64,000 nucleotides of DNA. Source: Curtobacterium pusillum. GTDB lineage: Bacteria; Actinomycetota; Actinomycetes; Actinomycetales; Microbacteriaceae. Every line of letters starts with the position of its first letter. Within the stretch, counting starts at the first letter, position 1. Below are positions 16,741 through 25,480 of this stretch, in pieces. The notes under the pieces are model-generated. The model did not search any database and had not been told where the DNA came from. It worked only from the letters and a program-made list of their open reading frames with translations. The position numbers and the translations under genes were made by a program. Where the stretch lies: contig NZ_VEIY01000006.1 of the NCBI RefSeq assembly GCF_007680845.1, positions 1 through 64,000 on the forward strand. Reading direction: 5' to 3'.

Positions 16741-18012
16741 ATGCCCCACTCCTCCCTCTCGCCCGTGCACACCGACGGCACCGCGGACACGTCCGCACCG
16801 GTCGTCCACCTCACCCGGCGGGAGCGCATCGAGGCGGAGCGGGCGGCGGCTGCAGCCGCAGCAGGCGGGGGTCTCGGTGCGCGTGTCGAGCGGGCGACGG
16901 ACGGGGCAGAGTCGAGCCGCGCCTCCCGTCCGTCCTTCGACGACCTGGTGACGCCGGACGCTCCCCGGACCCCGCCCGCGCCCGCTTCCCCGATCGACCT
17001 CGCTCCGACGTCCCCGGCGATGCCGGCGTCGACCGTGGCACCGGTGACGCCGCCCGCGCCCACCTCGCCGGTCGTGGCGTCGTCGACTGCGGGCCCGGTG
17101 GCTCCCGCGTCGGCCATCCGTCCGTCGGGTGCCGTGCCGTCCACGGGGTCCGCGTCCGCCGCGCCGGCGACGCGTCGGGTCCTCGGCCAGGTGCCGGCTT
17201 CGCGCCGCACCGCAGGGCCCGCGCGCACGGCGCACGTCGACCGGGCCACGCGCCACATCGGGGCCGCTCCTGCTCTTTCCTCCTCCTCTTCCTCTGCGAA
17301 GCAGGGTGTGTCGTTCCGACGCACGGCCTCGCGGGTGACCGCCGTGGGGGCGCTGCTCTTCGCCGCCGGCCTCGTCGTCTCGACCTCGCTGCCCGCGCAG
17401 GCGCTGTACACCCCGGAGCCCGGATCGACCTCGGCTCGCCAGACCGCGTCGGGCGCCTCCGGGGCTACGCAGTCGCTCAGCGTCGGTGCCGGAGCGACCG
17501 ACGCCGAGACGAACCGTGACCAGTACTCGGTGTCCTCGGCCACGCAGTACAAGAACGTCGACGCGTCGAGCTTCACGAACGACCCGAACGGGACCATCCA
17601 GTGGCCGTTCCTGACCGGCGTGCCGATCACCTCCGGGTTCGGCGGCCGGCAGGTCGAGGGCTGCTCGTTCTGCTCGACGAACCACATGGGCGTCGACTTC
17701 GCCCCGGGCGAGGGCACCCCGATCCGCGTCATCGCCGCCGGCACCGTCATCAAGGTGCAGGCGGACGACGGCGGGTTCGGCAACGACGTCTGGGTCGAGC
17801 ACGACGTCGACGGCAAGCAGTTCACCAGCGTCTACGGGCACATGGAGGACAACTCGTTCAAGGTCGTCACGGGGCAGCGGGTCGAGGTCGGCGACGAGCT
17901 CGGTCTCGTCGGCAGCACCGGCAACTCGACGGGTCCGCACCTGCACCTCGAGGTCCACGTGGACGGCGTCCCGGTGGACCCGCTGGCGTGGCTCGAGGCC
18001 AACGCGAACTAG
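16741..18012 (+). CDS. Membrane-anchored M23 family metallopeptidase
   Basis: A zinc endopeptidase cleaving peptidoglycan cross-bridges outside the membrane. The 423-aa protein has a long Pro/Ala/Thr/Ser-rich cytoplasmic region (residues 1 to about 195), a single helix near 198-220 (TAVGALLFAAGLVVSTSLPA) and a C-terminal M23 domain with HMGVDFAPG and GPHLHLEVHVDG, supplying both halves of the zinc site. Residues near 58-63 (RASRP) are encoded by a copy of the dispersed palindrome (16899-16931), which seems to have landed in this tolerant linker. ATG at 16741. Cleavage after the helix (QALYTPEP) could release it as a secreted enzyme. Confidence 0.85.
   Translation: MPHSSLSPVHTDGTADTSAPVVHLTRRERIEAERAAAAAAAGGGLGARVERATDGAESSRASRPSFDDLVTPDAPRTPPAPASPIDLAPTSPAMPASTVAPVTPPAPTSPVVASSTAGPVAPASAIRPSGAVPSTGSASAAPATRRVLGQVPASRRTAGPARTAHVDRATRHIGAAPALSSSSSSAKQGVSFRRTASRVTAVGALLFAAGLVVSTSLPAQALYTPEPGSTSARQTASGASGATQSLSVGAGATDAETNRDQYSVSSATQYKNVDASSFTNDPNGTIQWPFLTGVPITSGFGGRQVEGCSFCSTNHMGVDFAPGEGTPIRVIAAGTVIKVQADDGGFGNDVWVEHDVDGKQFTSVYGHMEDNSFKVVTGQRVEVGDELGLVGSTGNSTGPHLHLEVHVDGVPVDPLAWLEANAN
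16899..16931. repeat. Palindrome-family copy inside the M23 gene
   Basis: GGACGGG (16899-16905) pairs with CCCGTCC (16925-16931), and the right side is the full half-site CCGCGCCTCCCGTCC (16917-16931). It is read in frame as R-A-S-R-P. Confidence 0.7.
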
Positions 18013-18072
18013 TCGTCCCGCGCGGCACGCCCGGGCGTCACGGCCGGTTCCTGAGCACCGTCGGTGGTCTGC

Positions 18073-18078
18073 TATCCT
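18073..18078 (+). promoter_or_regulatory. Candidate -10 TATCCT for the tRNA-Thr/tRNA-Met pair
   Basis: TATCCT lies 26 bases before tRNA-Thr. The -35 region is unclear. Confidence 0.4.
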
Positions 18079-18103
18079 CGTGTGGTGCCGCTGAGCGGCA
18101 CAT

Positions 18104-18175
<72 letters not shown>

Positions 18176-18207
18176 CCGACCCGGAGCTGTTGTCGCTCCG
18201 GATCCTT

Positions 18208-18281
18208 GGCGGGGTAGCTCAGTTGGTTAGAGCACACGACTCATAATCGTGGGGTCGCGGGTTCAAGTCCCGCCCTCGCTA
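18208..18281 (+). tRNA. tRNA-Met (CAT), elongator type
   Basis: Acceptor GGCGGGG pairs with CCTCGCT through G-U wobbles at pairs 1 and 5. Anticodon CAT is at 18242-18244, with anticodon stem CACGA/TCGTG. The three G-C pairs typical of initiator tRNA are absent. A CAT anticodon could also be a modified Ile tRNA, which is less likely. CCA is not encoded. Confidence 0.88.
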
Positions 18282-18286
18282 CCGCA

Positions 18287-18312
18287 AGCCCGGCGATCTG
18301 CTCGCCGGGCTT
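18287..18312 (+). terminator. Terminator after tRNA-Met
   Basis: AGCCCGGCGA-TCTGC-TCGCCGGGCT, a 10-bp stem followed by TTCGTCGTT. Confidence 0.75.
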
Positions 18313-18387
18313 TCGTCGTTCCTGGGGGCGGGGCGCGCCGGGGCGCTGCCCACGGGGCGCTCGCGGCGCTGGGCGCGCGTGCGGCGC

Positions 18388-18466
18388 GCTCGGCGTCGAA
18401 CCACGATTGCGACGTCGAACCGCGCGCCGCGCCTGGTTCGATGTCGTTCCCGTGGTTCGACTGGCG
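18388..18466. repeat. Palindromic element, copy 1
   Basis: Outer arms TCGAACCACG and CGTGGTTCGA; inner arms CGACGTCGAACC and GGTTCGATGTCG; central loop of about 13 nt. The whole can fold into one long hairpin with a short internal bulge. Confidence 0.8.
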
Positions 18467-18531
18467 CGCCCGCCGCAACGGCCGCGGGCGCGCGGGTGCG
18501 CCGCGCCGCTGCGCTCGGCACGCCGCGGGGC

Positions 18532-18611
18532 GCTCGGCGTCGAACCACGATTGCGACGTCGAACCGGGCCCCGCGCCTGGTTTGATGTCGGTTCCGTGGT
18601 TCGACTGGCGC
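18532..18611. repeat. Palindromic element, copy 2
   Basis: Nearly identical to copy 1 and placed 144 nt after it. Arms TCGAACCACG/CGTGGTTCGA are unchanged; the differences lie in the loop (GGGCCCC) and inner arm (GGTTTGATGTCG), partly keeping the pairing. Confidence 0.8.
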
Positions 18612-18677
18612 CGCCGCGCCGCCGCGGCCGCGGCCGCCGCGCCCGCGCCGCGGGCGCGGGCGCCACGCACCCGCCCG

Positions 18678-19067
18678 TCAGAACGGCCGGCGCTCCGTCC
18701 GCGCCACGAGCACCCCGGCCGAGCGCAACGCCCGCTCGAGCGTCACGTTCACCTGCCGCCACGCCGTCTGCCGCCGCCCGGCACCGATGCCCCCGCCCGC
18801 GACGGCCGTGCCGTGCCCGGAGTGCCGCAGCGTGATCGTGGTCGACGTCCCCGAGACGGTCGTCGAGAGCTCGTACCGGCGGTACTCCCGCGACGGGTGC
18901 ACGAGCGCTCCGAGCAGGATCGTCAGCGTCCGGCTCCCCGTCGTCGCGGTGAGCGTCCCGCCCGTCGACTCGACGTGGTGCCCGGCCTGGCGCAGGGCTG
19001 CGCCGGCGACCTCCATGGCCGTGCACCGGTCGCCCGTGTGCACCGCGAACTCGGTCGTCGTGTCCAT
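18678..19067 (-). CDS. Hypothetical small protein
   Basis: A 129-aa protein with no domain I recognise. It is soluble, with a Thr/Gly-rich beta-like centre (TGGTLTATTGSRTLTILLGAL, SREYRRYELSTTVSGTSTTI) and a basic C-terminus. The ATG at 19067 has a good GGAGGAACG ribosome site. It ends at the edge of the GC-rich palindromic stretch and is divergent from the dehydratase pair. Codon use is like its neighbours, with strong G/C at third positions, which supports a real gene. Confidence 0.6.
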   Translation of the reverse strand: MDTTTEFAVHTGDRCTAMEVAGAALRQAGHHVESTGGTLTATTGSRTLTILLGALVHPSREYRRYELSTTVSGTSTTITLRHSGHGTAVAGGGIGAGRRQTAWRQVNVTLERALRSAGVLVARTERRPF

Positions 19068-19190
19068 CGTTCCTCCCCGTCCCCGGAAGACCCGGTCCGG
19101 ACCGCCCGGACCGCGTCGGTTCCCCCGAACCGCCCTCCCGAGCATAGCCGATGCATTCTCATCAACGTGAGGCCCCAGGACGGGGCTCGG

Positions 19191-19196
19191 TAGACT
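19191..19196 (+). promoter_or_regulatory. Leaderless -10 TAGACT before the first dehydratase gene
   Basis: TAGACT is followed by three consecutive GTG codons. The third (19203) sits at the standard six-base distance and is taken as the start. Confidence 0.55.
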
Positions 19197-19202
19197 GTGG
19201 TG

Positions 19203-19652
19203 GTGTCTGTGAACCCCGAGCTCGTCGGCAGGACGTTCCCGCCGGCCGCGCCCTACCTCGTCGGTCGTGAGAAGGTGCGCGAGTTCTCCCGCGCCGTCTT
19301 CGCGACGAACCCGATCCACCACGAGCCCGACGCCGCCAGGGCCGCCGGTCACGCCGACGTCGTCGCCCCGCCGACCTTCGCGGTCGTCGTGCAGGAAGCC
19401 ACGCTCGCGCAGCTCCTCGCCGAGCCCGACGCCGGGATCGACTTCTCCCGCGTGGTCCACGGCGAGCAGGCGTTCGCGTACGCGCGGCCGATCGTCGCCG
19501 GTGACGAGCTCACCGCGACCCTGACGGTGACGAGCGTGAAGACCCTCGGCGGGAACGCCATGGTCACCGCCGAGAGCACGATGCACGACGCCGCGGGGGA
19601 GCACGTCGTCACGGCGACCTCCACCCTCGTGGTCCGAGGAGACGACGCATGA
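19203..19652 (+). CDS. MaoC-like N-terminal dehydratase, HadA type
   Basis: A hot-dog fold subunit of a (3R)-hydroxyacyl dehydratase. The 149-aa protein begins VNPELVGRTFPPAAPYLVGREKVREFSRAV and has NPIHHEPDAARAAGHADVVAPPTFAVVV, the segment equivalent to the hydratase motif in FAS1-like dehydratases. In actinobacteria such a protein pairs with a MaoC subunit. Here the pair overlaps by four bases (ATGA), suggesting a HadAB-like heterodimer for fatty acid elongation. The starts at 19197 and 19200 are alternatives adding one or two residues. Confidence 0.82.
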   Translation: MSVNPELVGRTFPPAAPYLVGREKVREFSRAVFATNPIHHEPDAARAAGHADVVAPPTFAVVVQEATLAQLLAEPDAGIDFSRVVHGEQAFAYARPIVAGDELTATLTVTSVKTLGGNAMVTAESTMHDAAGEHVVTATSTLVVRGDDA

Positions 19653-20071
19653 ACCCGACCACCACCAACGAGACGGTCGGCACCGTGGTCGCCGAGCGCG
19701 ACGTGCACCTCACGCGCGACTCGCTCGTCCGGTACGCCGGCGCCTCCGGCGACTTCAACCCGATCCACTACCGCGACGACGTGGCCGCGTCCGTGGGCCT
19801 CCCCGGCGTCCTGGCGCACGGCATGCTCACCATGGGCCTCGCCGTCCAGCCCGTCTCCGAGTGGCTCGGCGACCGCGGCTGGGTCGTCCGGTACGGCGTC
19901 CGGTTCACGCGCCCGGTCGTGGTCGACCCCGAGCAGGGCGCGACCGTCGGCGTCGTCGCGAAGGTCGGCACCGTCGACGACGAAGGCCGTCCGCAGCGCA
20001 TCGACCTCACCGTGACCGCCGCCGGGCAGACCGTGCTCGGCAGGGCGCAGGTCACGGTGGCGTTCCGCTGA
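19649..20071 (+). CDS. MaoC family dehydratase, HadB type
   Basis: The catalytic partner of the preceding protein. The 140-aa hot-dog protein carries the hydratase motif YAGASGDFNPIHYRDDVA with catalytic Asp and His (about residues 30-47), and GVLAHGMLTMGL. Its ATG overlaps the stop of the previous gene. murB begins three bases after its stop, so the three are probably co-transcribed. The acyl substrate cannot be inferred; Microbacteriaceae lack mycolic acids, so ordinary or branched fatty acids are the likely context. Confidence 0.87.
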   Translation: MNPTTTNETVGTVVAERDVHLTRDSLVRYAGASGDFNPIHYRDDVAASVGLPGVLAHGMLTMGLAVQPVSEWLGDRGWVVRYGVRFTRPVVVDPEQGATVGVVAKVGTVDDEGRPQRIDLTVTAAGQTVLGRAQVTVAFR

Positions 20072-20073
20072 CC

Positions 20074-21102
20074 GTGTCGGACCCGGTGCTCGCCGACCTC
20101 ACGACCCTCCGCGTCGGGGGACCGGCCACCCGCCTGCTCACGGCGACGACGACCGACGAGCTCGTCGCCCACGTCACCGACGCGTGGGACGACGACGAGT
20201 GGCTCGTCCTCGGCGGCGGCAGCAACGTGCTGGTCGCCGACGACGGCTTCGACGGGACCGTCGTGCTCGTTCGCACGACCGGCATCGATCACGACGCCGA
20301 CGCCGACGGCGTCACCGTCCGCGTCGCCGCCGGCGAACCCTGGGACGCGTTCGTCGCGTCGACCGTCGACAACGGTTGGACCGGACTGGAGGCGCTCAGC
20401 GGCATCCCGGGCACGGTCGGCGCCGCCCCCGTGCAGAACATCGGCGCCTACGGGGTCGAGCTGTCCGACGTGCTCACCCGGGTCGAGTTCCTCGATGCGG
20501 CCACGGGGGAGCGCGCGTGGGTCACCGCGGCCGAGCTGGCGCTCGGCTACCGCACGTCGACGCTCAAGCACGGACGCCGGGGCGCGGTGCTGACGGTCGA
20601 GTTCCGACTCGGCACCGCGACCGAGGCCGGGGTGCCCGTCCGGTACGCCCAGCTGGCCGGATCGCTCGGCGTCGAACTCGGCTCCCTCGTGGCACCGTCG
20701 ACGGTCCGTGCCGAGGTCCTGCGCCTGCGCGGCTCGAAGGGCATGGTGCTCGACGCGGACGACCCGGACACCTGGAGCGCGGGCTCGTTCTTCACGAACC
20801 CGATCGTGTCCCGTCAGTTCGCCGACACGCTGCCGTTCGAGGCGCCGCGCTGGCCCGCGGGTGACGACGTCAAGCTCAGCGCCGCATGGCTCATCGAGCA
20901 GGCCGGCGTGCACCGCGGGTACGCCGTGCCAGGGTCTCGAGCCGCCATCTCGTCGAAGCACACCCTCGCGCTGACGAACCGTGGCGGCGCGACCGCCGCC
21001 CAGGTGGCCGAGCTCGCCCGGTACGTCCAGGTGACCGTCCTCAACCGGTTCGGGGTCTCGCTCGTGCCGGAACCCGTCGTGGTCGGCGACCTGCTCGGCT
21101 GA
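20074..21102 (+). CDS. murB: UDP-N-acetylmuramate dehydrogenase
   Basis: Reduces UDP-GlcNAc-enolpyruvate to UDP-MurNAc in peptidoglycan synthesis, using FAD and NADPH. The 342-aa protein has the FAD-binding TLRVGGPA and LGGGSNVLVADDGF, then GLEALSGIPGTVGAAPVQNIGAYG (type I MurB), the catalytic Ser in SAGSFFTNP (about residue 233) and a C-terminal Glu in VPEPVVVG. The GTG at 20074 follows the maoC stop by two bases; the coupled arrangement (dehydratase pair, murB, tRNA-Trp, secE, nusG) is common in actinobacteria. Confidence 0.94.
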   Translation: MSDPVLADLTTLRVGGPATRLLTATTTDELVAHVTDAWDDDEWLVLGGGSNVLVADDGFDGTVVLVRTTGIDHDADADGVTVRVAAGEPWDAFVASTVDNGWTGLEALSGIPGTVGAAPVQNIGAYGVELSDVLTRVEFLDAATGERAWVTAAELALGYRTSTLKHGRRGAVLTVEFRLGTATEAGVPVRYAQLAGSLGVELGSLVAPSTVRAEVLRLRGSKGMVLDADDPDTWSAGSFFTNPIVSRQFADTLPFEAPRWPAGDDVKLSAAWLIEQAGVHRGYAVPGSRAAISSKHTLALTNRGGATAAQVAELARYVQVTVLNRFGVSLVPEPVVVGDLLG

Positions 21103-21108
21103 GCCGAG

Positions 21109-21120
21109 CCGCGCCTCCAG
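21109..21120. repeat. Half-site of the palindrome family between murB and the aminotransferase
   Basis: CCGCGCCTCCAG between convergent genes, a variant with CAG in place of CCG. No full partner arm is visible. Confidence 0.5.
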
Positions 21121-21133
21121 GCCCCGCCGGGGG

Positions 21134-22384
21134 TCAGCTGAAGAACGCGGCCAGGCGCCGGACGCCCTCGGCGATGTCGTCGTCGCCGAGGGCGTACGAC
21201 AGGCGCAGGTAGCCGGACGGCCCGAACGCCTCACCAGGGACCACGGCGACCTCGGTGTGCTCGAGGATGAGGTCGGCCAGTTCGAGCGTCGTGGTGGGGG
21301 TCGACCCCGCCCACTCGCGGCCGAGGAGCGCCGTGACGTCCGGGTAGACGTAGAAGGCGCCCTGCGGTGTCGGCGTGACGAAGCCCGGGATCGCGTTGAG
21401 CCCGTCCACGATGGCGCGACGGCGACGGTCGAAGGCCTCGCGCATCGCGGCGACCGGCTCCTGCGGCCCGGTCAGCGCGGCGATCGCGGCGCGCTGCGAC
21501 ACGTTGGCGACGTTCGACGACAGGTGGGACTGCAGGTTCGACGCTGCCTTCACGGCGTCGGTCGGGCCGATGAACCAGCCGACCCGCCAGCCGGTCATCG
21601 CGTACGTCTTCGCGACGCCGTTGACGAGGATCGTCGTGTCGGCGAGGGCCGGGACGGCGTCGAGGATGCCGGTGAACCGGACGCCGTCGTAGACGAGGTC
21701 CTGGTAGATCTCGTCGCTGATCACCCAGATGCCGTGCTCGAGCGCCCACTCGCCGATCGCCTTCGTCTGCTCGGCGGTGTACACCGAGCCGGTCGGGTTC
21801 GACGGCGAGCAGAACAGCAGGGCCTTGGTCTTCGGCGTGCGCGCGGCCTCGAGCTGCTCGACGGTGACGAGGTAGTCCTGGTCGCTGCCGGCGAAGACGT
21901 CGACGGGCACCCCGCCGGCGAGGCGGATCGCCTCGGGGTAGGTGGTCCAGTACGGGGCGGGGAGGATGACCTCGTCCCCGTCGTCGACCACCGTCTGGAA
22001 CGCCTGGTAGACGGCCTGCTTGCCGCCGTTCGTGACGATCACCTGCGACGGGTCGACGGTGACCCCGGACTCGCGCGCGGTCTTCTCGGCGATCGCCTGC
22101 TTCAGCTCGGGCAGGCCGGTGGCCGGGGTGTAGCGGTGGTTCTTCGGGTCCTGCGCGGCCTGGACGGCGGCGTCGACGACGTGCTGCGGCGTGGCGAAGT
22201 CCGGCTCGCCGGCGGCGAACGAGATCACCGGGCGGCCGGCTGCCTTGAGCGCCTTGGCCTTCGCGTCGACCTTGAGCGTCGCGGACTCGGCGATCGCCGC
22301 GATGCGGGACGCGATGCGCGGCAGGTCGGTCGACGCGGCGGCGGGGTTGGCGGTGGACTCGGGGCCGGGGGCTTCGGTGCTCAC
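21134..22384 (-). CDS. Pyridoxal phosphate-dependent aminotransferase, AspC family
   Basis: A class I fold aminotransferase, probably aspartate:2-oxoglutarate. The 416-aa protein has [19 protein letters not shown], the cofactor Lys in [17 protein letters not shown] (about residue 252), Asn/Asp/Tyr contacts in SNPTG and [14 protein letters not shown], and the substrate Arg in YLRLSYALG. The GTG at 22384 is chosen because TAGGCT lies seven bases before it. It is convergent with murB, and its 5' region abuts the tRNA-Trp promoter. Exact substrate (aspartate, or also prephenate or aromatic amino acids) is uncertain. Confidence 0.9.
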   Translation of the reverse strand: MSTEAPGPESTANPAAASTDLPRIASRIAAIAESATLKVDAKAKALKAAGRPVISFAAGEPDFATPQHVVDAAVQAAQDPKNHRYTPATGLPELKQAIAEKTARESGVTVDPSQVIVTNGGKQAVYQAFQTVVDDGDEVILPAPYWTTYPEAIRLAGGVPVDVFAGSDQDYLVTVEQLEAARTPKTKALLFCSPSNPTGSVYTAEQTKAIGEWALEHGIWVISDEIYQDLVYDGVRFTGILDAVPALADTTILVNGVAKTYAMTGWRVGWFIGPTDAVKAASNLQSHLSSNVANVSQRAAIAALTGPQEPVAAMREAFDRRRRAIVDGLNAIPGFVTPTPQGAFYVYPDVTALLGREWAGSTPTTTLELADLILEHTEVAVVPGEAFGPSGYLRLSYALGDDDIAEGVRRLAAFFS

Positions 22385-22391
22385 GGCTTCC

Positions 22392-22397
22392 AGCCTA
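22392..22397 (-). promoter_or_regulatory. Leaderless -10 TAGGCT before the aminotransferase gene
   Basis: Minus-strand TAGGCT, seven bases, then GTG. Confidence 0.55.
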
Positions 22398-22427
22398 CCG
22401 GCGCGGCACGCCGGAGCATCCGTCAAG

Positions 22428-22457
22428 TGGACACCGTGTGACGGACTCCCGTACACT
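22428..22457 (+). promoter_or_regulatory. Promoter for tRNA-Trp and secE
   Basis: -35 TGGACA (22428-22433), 18-base spacer, -10 TACACT (22452-22457), 39 bases before the tRNA. Confidence 0.6.
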
Positions 22458-22496
22458 CGACCACCGGAACGCGGATCGGTGACGAACCGCGTCCGA

Positions 22497-22569
22497 AGGG
22501 CGGTGGCTCAATTGGTAGAGCAGCGGTCTCCAAAACCGCAGGTTGCAGGTTCGAGTCCTGTCCGCCCTG
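22497..22569 (+). tRNA. tRNA-Trp (CCA)
   Basis: Acceptor AGGGCGG/CCGCCCT with discriminator G, anticodon CCA at 22530-22532, D arm GGCTCAATTGGTAGAGC, T loop GTTCGAGTC. The 3' CCA is not encoded. Confidence 0.96.
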
Positions 22570-22589
22570 CACATCTGGAAGGGTAGAAG

Positions 22590-22868
22590 TTGGCGAGCAA
22601 AGACATGGAGACGACGGCGGATGACGTCGTCGCCAAGGCGAAGCAGGACCGGGCCGAGCGCCGCGGGCCCTTCGCTGCCATCGTGCTCTTCATCCGTCAG
22701 GTGATCGGCGAGCTGCGCAAGGTGGTCACGCCGACCCGCAAGGAGCTCTTCAGCTACACGGGCGTCGTCCTGGTCTTCGTCGTCGTGATGATGATCCTGG
22801 TGTCGATCCTCGACTTCGCGTTCGGACTCGGCGTCGGGTACGTGTTCGGCAACGGGCCGACGGCCTGA
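22590..22868 (+). CDS. secE: Preprotein translocase subunit SecE
   Basis: The small essential subunit of the SecYEG channel. The 92-aa protein has a charged cytoplasmic N-terminus, the conserved amphipathic [20 protein letters not shown] (about residues 34-53) and one membrane helix (about 56-80). The TTG start is six bases after GGAAGGG; an in-frame ATG at 22605 is the alternative. It lies between tRNA-Trp and nusG in the conserved actinobacterial order. Confidence 0.92.
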   Translation: MASKDMETTADDVVAKAKQDRAERRGPFAAIVLFIRQVIGELRKVVTPTRKELFSYTGVVLVFVVVMMILVSILDFAFGLGVGYVFGNGPTA

Positions 22869-22986
22869 CCCGGACCTCGGCTGCCCTGGCCCCCTGCGGA
22901 CAGGAGTACGGTCGCCCGAGACGGCGCCGATCGTGAACCGATCCGCCCGCCAACCCGATCCGCACCACCGAAGGAAAGAACCGACA

Positions 22987-24030
22987 GTGTCTGACAACTC
23001 CCGCGACGACATCGACCTCGCCACGGCTGCCGAGCAGTCCTCCGAAGTCGAGGAGAACCAGGAAGGCGACGTCGAGACCGGCGAAGGCCTGTCTGTCGAG
23101 TCCGCCGAGGAGCGCGCGATCGAGATCGAGGACGAGGACGACCCCTCCCTCGGCCTGAGCGACGAGCCGGACGACGGCACCGTCGACGCCAGCATCGACG
23201 AGGCACTCAGCGCGCTCCAGGAAGCCCGCGACCCCGAGGCCGACGCCGTCGTCGACGACGCGCTCGAGGTGGACACCGCTGACGAGGCCGAGGCCGCCGT
23301 CGAGGCCGTCGACGACGAAGAAGAGGTCGAGCTCGAGGGGGAGACCGCCGCCGAGGCGAACGCCACCCTCGCCGCGGACGAGGCCCTCGACGCCGAGGAC
23401 GACGAAGCCGCGGAGGTCGACCCGTACGAGTCGTTCAAGGCCGAGCTGCGGATGAAGCCGGGCAAGTGGTACGTCATCCACTCCTACGCGGGCTTCGAGC
23501 GCCGCGTGAAGTCGAACATCGAGAACCGCATGGTGTCGATGTCGATGGAGGACTACATCTACCAGGTCGAGGTCCCGATGGAGGACGTCGTCGAGATCAA
23601 GAACGGGCAGCGCAAGCTGGTCACCCGCGTCCGGATCCCCTCGTACGTGCTCGTCCGCATGGACCTCAACGAGGACTCGTGGTCCGTCGTCCGGCACACC
23701 CCCGGTGTCACCGGGTTCGTCGGCAACGCCCACAACCCCACGCCGCTCCGCTTCGACGAGGCGTTCGGCATGCTCAAGTCGCTGGTCCAGGTCGCCGAGG
23801 CGGCTCCGACCAAGGGCGGCAAGGGCGGCGGCTCGCTGCAGGCCCAGCCCGCGGCCGAGGTCGACTTCGAGGTCGGCGAGACGATCACCATCAAGGAAGG
23901 CTCGTTCGCGGGTCTGCCGGGATCGATCTCCGAGATCAAGCCGGAGAGCGGCAAGCTCACCGTCCTCGTCTCGCTGTTCGAGCGCGAGACGCCGGTCGAG
24001 CTCAGCTTCGACCAGGTCACGAAGCTCTAG
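22987..24030 (+). CDS. nusG: Transcription termination/antitermination protein NusG
   Basis: Binds RNA polymerase through its NGN domain and links it to Rho or the ribosome through its KOW domain. In this 347-aa protein residues 1 to about 150 are an extreme Glu/Asp-rich extension, the NGN domain follows ([20 protein letters not shown], about 160-179, to about 275), and the KOW domain is near 295-347 ([20 protein letters not shown]). A Gly/Lys-rich linker ([10 protein letters not shown]) joins the two. Acidic extensions occur in actinobacterial NusG, but this one is long. The GTG start follows AAGGAAAG by about 11 bases. Confidence 0.93.
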   Translation: MSDNSRDDIDLATAAEQSSEVEENQEGDVETGEGLSVESAEERAIEIEDEDDPSLGLSDEPDDGTVDASIDEALSALQEARDPEADAVVDDALEVDTADEAEAAVEAVDDEEEVELEGETAAEANATLAADEALDAEDDEAAEVDPYESFKAELRMKPGKWYVIHSYAGFERRVKSNIENRMVSMSMEDYIYQVEVPMEDVVEIKNGQRKLVTRVRIPSYVLVRMDLNEDSWSVVRHTPGVTGFVGNAHNPTPLRFDEAFGMLKSLVQVAEAAPTKGGKGGGSLQAQPAAEVDFEVGETITIKEGSFAGLPGSISEIKPESGKLTVLVSLFERETPVELSFDQVTKL

Positions 24031-24050
24031 TCCAGGTCTCCCCGTTCGGG

Positions 24051-24056
24051 TAGACT
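24051..24056 (+). promoter_or_regulatory. Candidate -10 TAGACT for rplK-rplA
   Basis: TAGACT lies 119 bases before rplK, just ahead of a hairpin that could act as an attenuator. Confidence 0.45.
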
Positions 24057-24067
24057 CATCGAGTTTG

Positions 24068-24094
24068 GCCCCGCACGCTTCGTGCGTGCGGGGC
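24068..24094 (+). terminator. Hairpin between nusG and rplK
   Basis: GCCCCGCACG and CGTGCGGGGC make a 10-bp stem with loop CTTCGTG, followed by TTC only. It lies after the TAGACT box, so it may be either a nusG terminator or an rplK leader hairpin. Confidence 0.55.
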
Positions 24095-24174
24095 TTCACC
24101 GCGGTCCGGAACGGCCGGGCCAGCGGGAGAGTGCACGGATCCCCGTGCGTTCGATTCCAGGAGGAAGACAAGAC

Positions 24175-24606
24175 ATGGCACCGAAGAAGAAGGTCACGGG
24201 CCTGATCAAGCTGCAGATCAACGCGGGCGCCGCCAACCCGGCCCCGCCGATCGGTCCGGCACTCGGTCAGCACGGCGTGAACATCATGGAGTTCTGCAAG
24301 GCGTACAACGCGGCGACCGAGTCGCAGCGTGGCAACGTCGTCCCGGTCGAGATCACCGTCTACGAGGACCGTTCGTTCACGTTCGTCCTCAAGACCCCGC
24401 CGGCCGCCGAGCTCATCAAGAAGGCTGCGGGTGTGCAGAAGGGGTCCGCGACCCCGCACACGGTCAAGGTCGCGAAGATCTCGATGGACCAGGTCCGTCA
24501 GATCGCCGAGACCAAGCAGGCCGACCTGAACGCCAACGACATCGAGCAGGCCGCGAAGATCATCGCCGGCACCGCTCGTTCGATGGGCATCACGGTCGAG
24601 GCGTAA
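24175..24606 (+). CDS. rplK: 50S ribosomal protein L11
   Basis: Forms the GTPase-associated centre of the large subunit with L10/L12 and is needed for stringent-response signalling. The 143-aa protein matches L11 throughout: [20 protein letters not shown], the proline-rich [20 protein letters not shown] and the C-terminal RNA-binding [15 protein letters not shown] at 24175 with AGGAGGAAG upstream. rplA follows after 87 bases. Confidence 0.97.
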   Translation: MAPKKKVTGLIKLQINAGAANPAPPIGPALGQHGVNIMEFCKAYNAATESQRGNVVPVEITVYEDRSFTFVLKTPPAAELIKKAAGVQKGSATPHTVKVAKISMDQVRQIAETKQADLNANDIEQAAKIIAGTARSMGITVEA

Positions 24607-24693
24607 GCCCCACCTGCTCAGCCACACCCCCCACACCCTTCCGTGGGAGAGCCGCGCCGGCTCGTCAACCACGTAGCTCCCAAGGAGAACACC

Positions 24694-25383
24694 ATGGCGA
24701 AGAAGTCCAAGGCCTACCAGGCCGCGGCCGCGAAGATCGAGGCCGACAAGTTCTACACCCCCACCGAGGCCGTCGCCCTGGCGAAGGAGACCGGTTCGAC
24801 CAAGACCGACTCCACCGTCGAGGTCGCCCTCAAGCTCGGTGTCGACCCGCGCAAGGCGGACCAGATGGTCCGCGGCACGGTCATCCTGCCGCACGGCACG
24901 GGCAAGACCGCGCGCGTCATCGTCTTCGCCGTCGGCGCTGCGGCTGAGGCCGCCATCGCCGCCGGTGCCGACGAGGTCGGTGGCGACGAGCTCATCGCGA
25001 AGGTCGCCGAGGGCTACACCGCCTTCGACTCCGCCGTCGCGACGCCGGAGCTCATGGGCAAGGTCGGTCGTCTCGGCAAGGTGCTCGGCCCGCGTGGCCT
25101 CATGCCGAACCCGAAGACCGGCACCGTGACCCCGAACGTGGCGCAGGCCGTCAACGACATCAAGGGCGGCAAGATCGAGTTCCGCGTCGACAAGCACGCC
25201 AACGTGCACTTCGTCGTCGGCAAGGCCTCGTTCACGCCGGAGCAGCTCGACGAGAACATCTCGACCGCGCTCGAGGAGATCAACCGCCTCAAGCCGAGCG
25301 CCTCGAAGGGCCGCTACATCATGAAGGGCGCCGTCTCGACGACCTTCGGCCCCGGCATCCCGCTGGACGTCAACAGCATCTGA
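24694..25383 (+). CDS. rplA: 50S ribosomal protein L1
   Basis: Forms the L1 stalk that moves deacylated tRNA out of the E site, and is often an autoregulator of rplK-rplA. The 229-aa protein has [20 protein letters not shown] and [16 protein letters not shown], both family signatures. ATG preceded by AAGGAGAACACC. A strong terminator follows at 25398-25428. Confidence 0.97.
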   Translation: MAKKSKAYQAAAAKIEADKFYTPTEAVALAKETGSTKTDSTVEVALKLGVDPRKADQMVRGTVILPHGTGKTARVIVFAVGAAAEAAIAAGADEVGGDELIAKVAEGYTAFDSAVATPELMGKVGRLGKVLGPRGLMPNPKTGTVTPNVAQAVNDIKGGKIEFRVDKHANVHFVVGKASFTPEQLDENISTALEEINRLKPSASKGRYIMKGAVSTTFGPGIPLDVNSI

Positions 25384-25397
25384 TCTATGGATCATTG

Positions 25398-25428
25398 AAG
25401 GACCCGCACCGACACGGTGCGGGTCCTT
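25398..25428 (+). terminator. Terminator after rplA
   Basis: AAGGACCCGCACCG-ACA-CGGTGCGGGTCCTT, a perfect 14-bp stem, followed by CTGCTTT. Confidence 0.85.
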
Positions 25429-25468
25429 CTGCTTTCCCGGACGAGCGTCGCGCCGGCTGATCGCCCGA

Positions 25469-25474
25469 TAGCGT
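25469..25474 (+). promoter_or_regulatory. Leaderless -10 TAGCGT before the Pr6Pr gene
   Basis: TAGCGT, six bases (GGCACC), then GTG. Confidence 0.6.
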
Positions 25475-25480
25475 GGCACC

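Larger units (their letters stand above)
18313..18677. other. Gene-free, extremely GC-rich stretch
   Basis: No coding region is supported. It holds two copies of a large palindrome (18388-18466 and 18532-18611) separated and followed by low-complexity GCCGCG-type sequence. Confidence 0.7.
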
